Program-made: the position numbers and the translations under genes | The notes under the pieces: generated by a model | What the model saw: only the letters and a program-made list of their open reading frames with translations | Databases searched by the model: none | Told to the model about the DNA's origin: nothing | In this document: in pieces, positions 33,644 through 39,738 of the stretch | Layout: every line of letters begins with the position of its first letter | Numbering within the stretch: position 1 is the stretch's first letter | Assembly (NCBI RefSeq): GCF_039928515.1 | Contig: NZ_JBDSSZ010000061.1 | Source of the DNA: Capsulimonas sp039928515 | GTDB lineage: Bacteria > Armatimonadota > Armatimonadia > Armatimonadales > Capsulimonadaceae | Reading direction: 5' to 3' (one strand) | DNA: 42,685 nt

Positions 33644-33985
33644 TCAATCTAAATCACCATATCGCTCTCGACTCACTCTGCGCGCTTCACGGTCCTCTGC
33701 CGAAGTATGCCTATAGGAGTTGTGGATTAACTGATCGAGAACGTGGTCGAATTCGTGATCGCCATTAAAATTTCCGTACTTCTCTTCCCATGCGGGCATA
33801 CATACATTTTTGTGAAGAATGACAGCAGCACGGCGTGGTATAGCTGTCGATGTTTGTTGGTCATAGAACCCAATCCATCCATTCTTAAATGCATCGGAAA
33901 TAGGTTCACCACACAGAGCACAAATGAAAGTTGGTACAATATCACCTTCATTATCAAAAAATCGAATAGGGAATTCTGCTGCCAT
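33644..33985 (-). CDS. Hypothetical protein with CxxC motif
   Basis: A 113-residue protein. FICALCGEPI gives a C-x2-C pair and HKNVCMPAWEEKY a later Cys, which could complete a small zinc site. The C-terminus is basic. AAGGAA precedes the ATG. Family and role unknown. Confidence 0.6.
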   Translation of the reverse strand: MAAEFPIRFFDNEGDIVPTFICALCGEPISDAFKNGWIGFYDQQTSTAIPRRAAVILHKNVCMPAWEEKYGNFNGDHEFDHVLDQLIHNSYRHTSAEDREARRVSRERYGDLD

Positions 33986-34011
33986 AGTTTTTCCTTAAAT
34001 TATGTAGAATA

Positions 34012-34039
34012 ACGGATCATTGGATATGGTTTGATCCGT
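34012..34039. promoter_or_regulatory. 8-bp perfect inverted repeat
   Basis: ACGGATCA (34012-34019) and TGATCCGT (34032-34039) flank a 12-base loop, 27 bases upstream of the gene at 33985. Too short of a T-tract for a clear terminator; an operator is possible. Confidence 0.35.
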
Positions 34040-34168
34040 CTCTAACTACCGCTACTAATAACCACCAGGAACCCGCGTGTGATGTAACGACTGTGTGAAT
34101 GAGTGTTAATCAGTGCGTTGAGGGCCGATCCCTACATATTCCATCGGTTCCCATCGTAAAATCTCGCC

Positions 34169-34567
34169 CTACCGCTCTTCCACGGGAATATCCATTCCAG
34201 CCTGGATTGTTATTGCTTCCAAATCTAAAGTTTGAAGAAGGAGAAGCTTAACTAAATATGCCTTGTAAGCTACATGCCTAAACACTGGCAGATTAAGAAG
34301 ATTATCTTCCTGAGAGTCGTCAGGGACAGTTCGAACGTATTGAGGATTGTGGTCTTCAATTCCGACCAGAGGTATTTTAAAAAGCCCCTTCAGTACATAT
34401 GCGGTATGGGACCCATTCAATATGTCCTCAACCAGTTGCTCGCGTGATTTGACACCGCCACGCTCATTTACACCAAAACCGGCCGGAACAGCATACTCGA
34501 AATGGCTAATATGCTCATGACTATCACCTCCGAAGAAACGGATAAGTGTAATTTTCAGATCGCTCAT
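34169..34567 (-). CDS. DUF3892-like protein (copy 2)
   Basis: A 132-residue protein with the DUF3892 pattern: HEHISHFEYA, SREQLVEDILNG, YVRTVPDDSQEDNLLNLPVF. It shares this pattern with the gene at 34841-35140 and adds a C-terminal extension (LLLLQTLDLEAITI). ATG at 34567 follows AGGAG whose TAG is the stop codon of the tiny gene upstream. Function unknown. Confidence 0.72.
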   Translation of the reverse strand: MSDLKITLIRFFGGDSHEHISHFEYAVPAGFGVNERGGVKSREQLVEDILNGSHTAYVLKGLFKIPLVGIEDHNPQYVRTVPDDSQEDNLLNLPVFRHVAYKAYLVKLLLLQTLDLEAITIQAGMDIPVEER

Positions 34568-34575
34568 CTTTACTC

Positions 34576-34683
34576 CTAAAATAGCTTCCCGCTCTGCTGA
34601 TCGCGTTGCCACATGCGCAGTTCGTCGGCCACCATCGCCAGTTCGTCGATACTCACGATCGCTGCATAGCTGTCAAGTCTCAT
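34576..34683 (-). CDS. Tiny ORF, possibly continuing the upstream ORF
   Basis: A 35-residue ORF (MRLDSYAAIVSIDELAMVAD, ends QSGKLF). Its ATG lies inside the last codons of the ORF at 34673-34795. Both look protein-like and would read as one 70-residue protein if one base were removed at the junction, so it may be the 3' half of a frameshifted gene or a coupled partner. Confidence 0.4.
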   Translation of the reverse strand: MRLDSYAAIVSIDELAMVADELRMWQRDQQSGKLF

Positions 34684-34795
34684 CGTGATTGCTGGGATCA
34701 GGCACAAAGATTTCAAGCCGGTGGTCCGCGAGGATCTTGAAGACGACTTTATTGTCGTCACCGTTAATTGTAAATATTCTGTCGATGCCTGCCAT
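34673..34795 (-). CDS. Tiny ORF, overlaps next ORF
   Basis: A 40-residue ORF (MAGIDRIFTINGDDNKVVFK, ends PDPSNHDET) preceded by AAGGAG nine bases before the ATG, so its start is supported. It ends in UGA inside the start of the next ORF, an 11-bp overlap. Sits between the two DUF3892 genes. Confidence 0.45.
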   Translation of the reverse strand: MAGIDRIFTINGDDNKVVFKILADHRLEIFVPDPSNHDET

Positions 34796-34840
34796 CGGCC
34801 AATTCTCCTTTCTTCCGCCACTTACCTCACCGACCCCGCG

Positions 34841-35140
34841 CTACCCCACCTTCCGAGGCAACGAAAGCAAGTTGTCCGTCCAAACGTCATCGCGCTTCGT
34901 CCGAACATAGGGCGGATCATGTCCTTCGACCACCAGCACCGACACTGTGTTCACGCCATCTGTGACATAAGCCTTATTGAACTCGCTTTCGTTCAGCCAA
35001 GCGACCATTTGCTCGCGCGTGAAAACACCGCACATCGCAGGAATGTCTGAACGACCATCAACCGCCCACCAAAGTCGGCTAATATGCTCGTGCCACTCGC
35101 CGCCGGTCAGTTCAACTGCAACAATTTGTATTTTGACCAT
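34841..35140 (-). CDS. DUF3892-like protein (copy 1)
   Basis: A 99-residue protein with the DUF3892 pattern: WHEHISRLWWAVDG, FTREQMVAWLNESEF, PPYVRTKRDDVWTDNLLSLP. It matches the usual family length better than copy 2. ATG at 35140 is five bases after GGAG. First of four tightly packed small genes on the minus strand. Confidence 0.75.
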   Translation of the reverse strand: MVKIQIVAVELTGGEWHEHISRLWWAVDGRSDIPAMCGVFTREQMVAWLNESEFNKAYVTDGVNTVSVLVVEGHDPPYVRTKRDDVWTDNLLSLPRKVG

Positions 35141-35170
35141 GTTCACTCCGGTTTTTGACCACCAAGGCCC

Positions 35171-35434
35171 TTATGGAATCAGCGATCCGTCCATGTTGCG
35201 ATGCTCGATATCGTGTTCATTTTCAGCTTCCCATGCAGACTTGACGAATTGACGTTCTGCCTCAGTCGCTGTTGCAGCCCACTTTATAGTGAGCCGTCCT
35301 TTATGATCTGACATAGAATCAATTTTCATTCGCAACGCAGCCGAAGCTTGCTCCAGAGCGTAAGTTAGCGTTCGTTGCAATCGCTCTTCGCTAGGCCGGT
35401 GTGCATTTGGGTGTATAAAAGTATCCTGCGACAT
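35171..35434 (-). CDS. Small hypothetical protein
   Basis: An 87-residue, mostly helical protein (RPSEERLQRTLTYALEQASA, then TEAERQFVKSAWEAENEHDI). ATG at 35434 has GGAGG at six bases. It precedes copy 1 of the DUF3892 genes by 30 bp, so likely the same transcript. No family recognised. Confidence 0.55.
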   Translation of the reverse strand: MSQDTFIHPNAHRPSEERLQRTLTYALEQASAALRMKIDSMSDHKGRLTIKWAATATEAERQFVKSAWEAENEHDIEHRNMDGSLIP

Positions 35435-35454
35435 AGAAATCCTCCCTATCAAGC

Positions 35455-35586
35455 TAGCAAACTAATGTTCGCCATCTGAAGAGGAGTCTCCTCCACGAAT
35501 TGGGGAACGTATCGTTTTCAATCGCCGCCGCCTGGACAAATTGCCCAGACGCAGAGCATCATCGCCTAATGCCCTCCAGCAGTCAC
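35455..35586 (-). pseudogene. Coding remnant
   Basis: On the minus strand the frame QFVQAAAIENDTFPNSWRRL reads like protein but is cut off from any start by frame changes. It looks like the decayed end of a gene. Low certainty. Confidence 0.3.
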
Positions 35587-36049
35587 TTATTTGTCTTCCT
35601 GCTTTGCCTCCCATTCCGCCAGCGCCCATTTATCGTCCTGTCGCACAAACATCGCCTCTTTACTCAGAATGGGGCCATCAGCCGCGCATATACAGGGGAC
35701 ATCGTCGTACACCCCGCAACCTCCATGGCTCGCGCCAGATCCACCTCGTCCAGCGGCCGCCCATTAGTCCGAAGTGCCTTCTCCGCGTAGTCCTGGACGC
35801 GCTCGCCGGCAGGCGCCGCCGTCCCCGTCGAACCTCGTCGCGTCGGTTCCCTCCGCTTCGAGCCTCTGACCGCTTTAGGCAGGGTATCTTCCGGGAGAGG
35901 CAACTCCAACCGGAGGGTGGGGATGTAGTCACCGACAGCTTCTTGATCGCCGCCCAGTGCGCATCTCCGGCGGCGCGGACGGCAAGCCATTTTTCTTCTG
36001 TGTCAATCGGAGCAAAGTCTACCCTGACATCAAATCGCACTTCCATCAT
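35587..36049 (-). pseudogene. Frameshifted hypothetical gene
   Basis: Three pieces of protein-like sequence follow each other in different frames: MEVRFDVRVDFAPIDTEEKW at the start, then DYIPTLRLELPLPEDTLPKA and a basic Arg-rich part, then FVRQDDKWALAEWEAKQEDK before a TAA at 35587-35589. At least two frameshifts are needed to join them. The original family is not recognised. Confidence 0.5.
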
Positions 36050-36052
36050 AAG

Positions 36053-36170
36053 TTATTTGTCCTCTACCCGCTTCCGCAGAAACACCATCGCCCGATTAAG
36101 TAGCACCTGATCAACTCCCGCCGTCGCCAGCGCGTCGTCTTCACTCTCGACGGTGTCACCGCTGTCTCAT
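36053..36170 (-). pseudogene. Small gene broken by a one-base shift
   Basis: An ATG at 36170 has AAGGAG upstream but soon hits TGA. The frame that ends at 36053 reads VESEDDALATAGVDQVLLNR, then FLRKRVEDK, but has no start. The span from ATG to stop is 118 nt, one more than a multiple of three, so a single indel near the start explains it. Confidence 0.45.
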
Positions 36171-36289
36171 GACTATGCTCTCCTTAAACGCGACTGACCG
36201 TTATCCGTTCGCCGAGTATGTCTGACTCGCCTTTCGTTAGCGCTATCGCAAAGTGGACCGATGCTGTATTAACGGAGACGAGACACCGA
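36171..36289. other. Short gap without recognised feature
   Basis: Between the broken small gene and the hairpin at 36290 I see no coding frame and no promoter I could defend. Confidence 0.35.
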
Positions 36290-36326
36290 GAAACAGCGCC
36301 TCCCCAATTGAGGAGGCGCTGTTTTA
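36290..36326 (-). terminator. Terminator hairpin, left copy
   Basis: AAACAGCGCCTCC (36290-36302) pairs perfectly with GGAGGCGCTGTTT (36311-36323), with T-rich flank. It follows the toxin gene on the minus strand. A near-identical hairpin, with shared GAGACACC flank in inverted orientation, lies at 37045-37078. Confidence 0.8.
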
Positions 36327-36346
36327 TTCCCTTGTATAATTGATAC

Positions 36347-36760
36347 TTAGACGTTTGCGGGATCTAAGATCGTGAGCCCGGAAGCGACACCATACTTTAC
36401 GAAAGCTTTAGCTTCATAAGTCAGTATTGCGTCCAGACGATTGGCTTCGGCGACTGCGACGATACGACGCCATATCGTGTAAACCGCATGCGGTTCTGGA
36501 ATCAGAACAAACTTTCTCTCATAAGCGTTCATGACAAGCGCTGTTTGTGTAGATGTCCAGCCGAGCCCATTTGATGCTGTCGGCCTCGTTGCTACTTGGC
36601 GAAGTTCCCCCATGTTTTGCGGGCAAATATTTAAAATCGTATTTTCGGCTGCCATTTTTGCCAGTATGTTCACCACCTCAGTGTGCTTTGGATCTGAGGG
36701 AGTAGCTAAGCGAACTAGGATATTGGTATCCAGCAAAACGGAGGAACTCTCAATCGGCAT
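36347..36760 (-). CDS. PIN-domain VapC-like toxin, degenerate active site
   Basis: A 137-residue PIN-domain protein close to VapC toxins. Asp11 (LLDTNILVRL) and Glu52 (QNMGELRQVATRPTASNGLG) are present. The usual segment V-H-D-A-R-L-V-A is missing: the sequence runs YTIWRRIVAVAEANRLDAIL, about 14-17 residues shorter than family members here, and the late KDF is KAF. Two of the catalytic acids are therefore lost, so it may be inactive or only bind. ATG at 36760 overlaps the antitoxin gene by 11 bp. Confidence 0.8.
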   Translation of the reverse strand: MPIESSSVLLDTNILVRLATPSDPKHTEVVNILAKMAAENTILNICPQNMGELRQVATRPTASNGLGWTSTQTALVMNAYERKFVLIPEPHAVYTIWRRIVAVAEANRLDAILTYEAKAFVKYGVASGLTILDPANV

Positions 36761-36959
36761 AAATAGCCTCGCGGGACAAATCAGCGACATAGCCGGGGCC
36801 AGCAACTTCGTCTGCGAGTTTCTGTACCCAGTCCGCAGAATCCGCGATCTTCTCCATGAGCAAGCGAAGCGCGTATTGGTCGAGCGAAAGCCCTGCGCGT
36901 GCGGCTTCCTCCGAAAGTTTTGCTTCGGCTTGCGGCGTCAAATCAAGTGTCAGTGTCAT
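36750..36959 (-). CDS. VapB-like antitoxin
   Basis: A 69-residue protein (MTLTLDLTPQAEAKLSEEAA, then GLSLDQYALRLLMEKIADSA, ends DLSREAIYAD). It resembles short antitoxins with an N-terminal ribbon-helix-helix and a C-terminal toxin-binding tail. ATG at 36959 has GAGGGA upstream. Overlaps the toxin gene by 11 bp; an inverted repeat at 36978-36993 may be its operator. Confidence 0.75.
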   Translation of the reverse strand: MTLTLDLTPQAEAKLSEEAARAGLSLDQYALRLLMEKIADSADWVQKLADEVAGPGYVADLSREAIYAD

Positions 36960-36977
36960 GCTTTTTCCCTCGCCTGG

Positions 36978-36993
36978 TGACAGACAGTTGTCA
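36978..36993. promoter_or_regulatory. Candidate antitoxin operator
   Basis: TGACA-gacagt-TGTCA, an inverted repeat of five bases per arm, lies 18 bases upstream of the antitoxin start. Short, so only suggestive. Confidence 0.35.
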
Positions 36994-37044
36994 TTACTAT
37001 TTATGTTACCACGAAGTGAGTAGGGCGGCAACAAGGTGCAAACA

Positions 37045-37078
37045 AAACAGCGCCTTCCCGACTGGGGAGGCGCTGTTT
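37045..37078 (-). terminator. Terminator hairpin, right copy
   Basis: AAACAGCGCCTTCCC pairs with GGGGAGGCGCTGTTT, with one wobble, and on the minus strand is followed by TTTTGTTTG. It ends the reductase gene. It differs from the hairpin at 36290 at four of 34 bases, and its outer flank (GGTGTCTC) mirrors GAGACACC at the left copy. Confidence 0.8.
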
Positions 37079-37102
37079 CGTGGTGTCTCTGGCGGCGAAG
37101 CG

Positions 37103-38131
37103 TTAGTGCTTCGGCTTCTCGGGGGCGTGGTCCGAGGAGTGGCCGGGGTTGACTTTGGCGGTGGGGTCAACGAAGCCCTTGGCGTGGTTGACGGCGATGG
37201 CGGCTTCGCCGAAGCCGGTGGCGATGAGCTTGAGCTTGCCGTCGTAGGTGCAGATGTCGCCGGCGGCGTAGACGCCCGCAATGTTCGTCTCCATGCGCGA
37301 GTTGACGAAGATGGAGTTCTTCTCGATCTCCAGGCCCCATTCCTTGATCGGGCCAAGGTTGGTCAGGAAGCCGAGGTTCAGCAGCAGCGCTTCGCACTCA
37401 AGCTTGAACTCTTCCTTGGTGCGGTTGTCGAAGATCGTGACGGCTTCGACGTGCTCCTCGCCATGGACTTCCTTGAGCTCGTGGAAGGTGCGCAGGTCGA
37501 TCGGCAGGCTCTTGACCTTCTCGATCGTGTCTTCGTGCGCCTTGAACTTGTCCGAGCGGTGGATCTGGGTGACGCTGACGGCGTCGCCGTGCAGGTTGAT
37601 CGACCAGTCGAAGGCGCTGTCGCCGCCGCCGACGATCACGAGCTTCTTACCCGCGAGCGAACTCTTGTCGCTGACGAAGTAGTGCAGGCCGCGGCCTTCG
37701 AGTTCTGCGATACCAGGAATATCCATCTTGCGCGGCAGGAACGCGCCGACGCCGGCCGCGATGATTACGGACTTGGCGTAGTGCGTTGGGCCCTTGTCGG
37801 TCTCCAGCGTGATGACGTCGCCGGGGATCAGTTTGGTGACCTTCTGGTCGAGCGCCAGGGTGGGTTCGTACTGAGCCGCCTGCTCGTTCAGGTTCGCGAC
37901 GAGGTCGCGGGCGTACACTTTGGCGTAGCCGGCGACGTCGAAGATGTACTTCTCCGGATAAAGCGCCGCAAGCTGGCCGCCGACTTCGGGAAGGCTGTCG
38001 ATGATCTTCGTCTTCATACCACGCAGCCCCGCGTAGTACGCCGCATACAGGCCGACCGGCCCGGAGCCGATGATCGCTATGTCAAAAATTTCTTCGGGGT
38101 CGATTTCGTTTTCCGCCAAGGTAGTCTCCAC
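37103..38131 (-). CDS. Ferredoxin/flavodoxin-NADP+ reductase, thioredoxin-reductase-like
   Basis: A 342-residue flavoenzyme. FAD site IIGSGPVGLYAAYYAG, NADP site VIVGGGDSAFDWSINL, and the second FAD motif GVYAAGDICTYDGKLKLIAT are intact. There is no CxxC redox pair, which separates it from thioredoxin reductase and places it in the YumC-type ferredoxin-NADP reductase group. It passes electrons between NADPH and ferredoxin or flavodoxin. Start is GTG at 38131 with a weak ribosome site. Promoter TTGACA-18-CATAAT on the minus strand. Divergent from rimO; ends in a terminator at 37045. Confidence 0.92.
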   Translation of the reverse strand: METTLAENEIDPEEIFDIAIIGSGPVGLYAAYYAGLRGMKTKIIDSLPEVGGQLAALYPEKYIFDVAGYAKVYARDLVANLNEQAAQYEPTLALDQKVTKLIPGDVITLETDKGPTHYAKSVIIAAGVGAFLPRKMDIPGIAELEGRGLHYFVSDKSSLAGKKLVIVGGGDSAFDWSINLHGDAVSVTQIHRSDKFKAHEDTIEKVKSLPIDLRTFHELKEVHGEEHVEAVTIFDNRTKEEFKLECEALLLNLGFLTNLGPIKEWGLEIEKNSIFVNSRMETNIAGVYAAGDICTYDGKLKLIATGFGEAAIAVNHAKGFVDPTAKVNPGHSSDHAPEKPKH

Positions 38132-38172
38132 ATTTCCAAGTTTTTCTTTAAAATCTGTGCTTAAGCCCCATT

Positions 38173-38202
38173 ATTATGGTGCGTACAGACCAATTTTGTC
38201 AA
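38173..38202 (-). promoter_or_regulatory. Promoter of ferredoxin-NADP reductase gene
   Basis: On the minus strand TTGACA (38197-38202), an 18-bp spacer and CATAAT (38173-38178). Predicted leader about 35 nt. Confidence 0.7.
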
Positions 38203-38221
38203 GGAATGCGCGCATCGCGAT

Positions 38222-38251
38222 TTGACACTCTTCTGTCTTTCCGGGTAAACT
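38222..38251 (+). promoter_or_regulatory. rimO promoter
   Basis: TTGACA (38222-38227), an 18-bp spacer and TAAACT (38246-38251). It is six bases before a GTG at 38258 that is in frame with rimO, the same layout as before nadE, so either a leaderless start at 38258 or a 48-nt leader to 38306 is possible. Confidence 0.7.
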
Positions 38252-38305
38252 ATCGCGGTGTTTTTGTGTGCGCCGGGATCGAACAGGCGCCGGAGTAATG
38301 AACTT

Positions 38306-39646
38306 TTGACAACCAAAGTCGGTCTGGTGCAGCTGGGCTGCGCCAAAAATCAGGTGGACGGCGAGGAGATGCTCGGCGCGCTCGCCGGTGAAGGCGACGT
38401 GCAGTTCGTGGGCGACAAGAATGACGCCGATGTCCTGATCGTCAATACCTGCGGATTCATCGAGAGCGCTAAAGAAGAAAGCATCAACGCGATCTTAGAC
38501 GCCGTGCGGCTGAAAAAGCGCGGCAAGATCTCCCGCGTCATCGTCACGGGCTGCCTCGCGCAGCGTTATGGCGCCGAACTGGCGCTGGAGATCCCGGAAG
38601 TCGATGCGTTTCTCGGAATCGAAAGCGCCCCCGCCGTCGGCAACGTTGTCTTTGGGCCGCGCCCAGGCATGAAGAACCTCGTGGTTCCGGTCGCCGACAA
38701 ATACCCGCTGGTTCCCCCGGTTCGATTGCGCGCTTCGGGCGCCCCCTGGACCGCGTATCTTAAAGTCTCCGAAGGCTGCGACCATACCTGCACGTTCTGC
38801 GCCATCCCGGGCATCCGCGGCAAGCATCGCTCCAAGCCGATCGAACGATTGGTTCAGGAAGCGACGCAGCTCGCCGCATCCGGAGCGCTGGAACTGAACT
38901 TGGTGGCTCAGGACACCACGGCGTATGGAATGGATCTCTACGGTCGCCTCGCGCTTCCCGAGCTGCTCGAAAAGCTTTCGGCCGTGCCCGGGATTATGTG
39001 GATCCGTCTTCTGTACTGCTATCCCACGATGGTGCGTCCGGCGCTCATTGAAGCGATCAACAGTCTGCCGCAGGTCATTCCCTACATCGACATGCCGCTC
39101 CAGCACGGCGATGACGCCATGCTCAACAAGATGAAGCGCGGCGGTAATGTCGATCAGTACCGCCGTCTTTTTGACAGAATGCGCGAGGCAATCCCGGATT
39201 TGACCCTGCGCACGACCTTCCTGGTCGGATTCCCTGGCGAGACCGAGGAACAGTTCGACAACTTGGCCCAGTTCGTGCAGGATGTCAAATTCGACCGTGT
39301 CGGCGTATTCACATTCTCATCGGAAGAGGGGACGCCTGCGCATGAAATGGCGGATCCCGTTCCCGACGCCGTGATGCGCCGCCGCAAGGACACGCTCATG
39401 GCGATCCAGCAGCCGATCAGCCGCGAACGCAACGACCGCTGGGTCGGACGCGATCTTGATGTCCTCATCGAAAGCCGGCGGGGCGAAGCCGCCGTGGGGC
39501 GCTCGTTCCGGGACGCGCCGGAAATCGACGGCGAGGTTTTGGTGACAGGGACAGACGCCGCGCCGGGAACCGTGGTGCGCGCGCGGATCACCGAAGCGCT
39601 TCCCTACGACCTCTGCGCCGCCGCAGTGTCGCATTTGACCTCGTAA
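38306..39646 (+). CDS. rimO: Ribosomal protein uS12 methylthiotransferase
   Basis: A 446-residue radical-SAM enzyme that adds a methylthio group to an Asp of ribosomal protein S12. The N-terminal iron-sulfur domain has the three Cys in LGCAKNQVDGEE, VNTCGFIESAKEES and TGCLAQRYG. The radical-SAM cluster motif is C-x3-C-x2-C in EGCDHTCTFCAIPGIRGKHR. A C-terminal TRAM domain ends the protein (RGEAAVGRSFRDAPEIDGEV). Start is uncertain: TTG at 38306 gives the usual N-terminus and has GGAG ten bases upstream; GTG at 38258 would add 16 residues and be leaderless. Divergent from the reductase gene. Confidence 0.95.
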   Translation: MTTKVGLVQLGCAKNQVDGEEMLGALAGEGDVQFVGDKNDADVLIVNTCGFIESAKEESINAILDAVRLKKRGKISRVIVTGCLAQRYGAELALEIPEVDAFLGIESAPAVGNVVFGPRPGMKNLVVPVADKYPLVPPVRLRASGAPWTAYLKVSEGCDHTCTFCAIPGIRGKHRSKPIERLVQEATQLAASGALELNLVAQDTTAYGMDLYGRLALPELLEKLSAVPGIMWIRLLYCYPTMVRPALIEAINSLPQVIPYIDMPLQHGDDAMLNKMKRGGNVDQYRRLFDRMREAIPDLTLRTTFLVGFPGETEEQFDNLAQFVQDVKFDRVGVFTFSSEEGTPAHEMADPVPDAVMRRRKDTLMAIQQPISRERNDRWVGRDLDVLIESRRGEAAVGRSFRDAPEIDGEVLVTGTDAAPGTVVRARITEALPYDLCAAAVSHLTS

Positions 39647-39738
39647 CGGCTGCAAGATTTGCGTGACATTAACCCGTAAAGTTTCGGGCGCGCCGGGGCG
39701 CCGCACACACTATTTGTTTATTACCTCGAGGAGAACGC

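Noticed and set aside
34673..34686. RF2-like programmed +1 frameshift at the junction of the two tiny ORFs (ACU UGA C)
   Set aside because: The stop context resembles the RF2 site, but the P-site codon is ACU, which would re-pair poorly after a +1 slip, and no upstream Shine-Dalgarno-like stimulator is seen. A plain indel or coupled translation is simpler.
35541..36110. 189-residue plus-strand frame
   Set aside because: Antisense to the frameshifted remnants and Pro/Arg-rich without domain sense. The minus-strand pieces look more like protein.
36899..38164. 421-residue open frame on the plus strand
   Set aside because: Antisense to the ferredoxin-NADP reductase gene and the antitoxin; Val/Asp/Gly-rich shadow without domain features.
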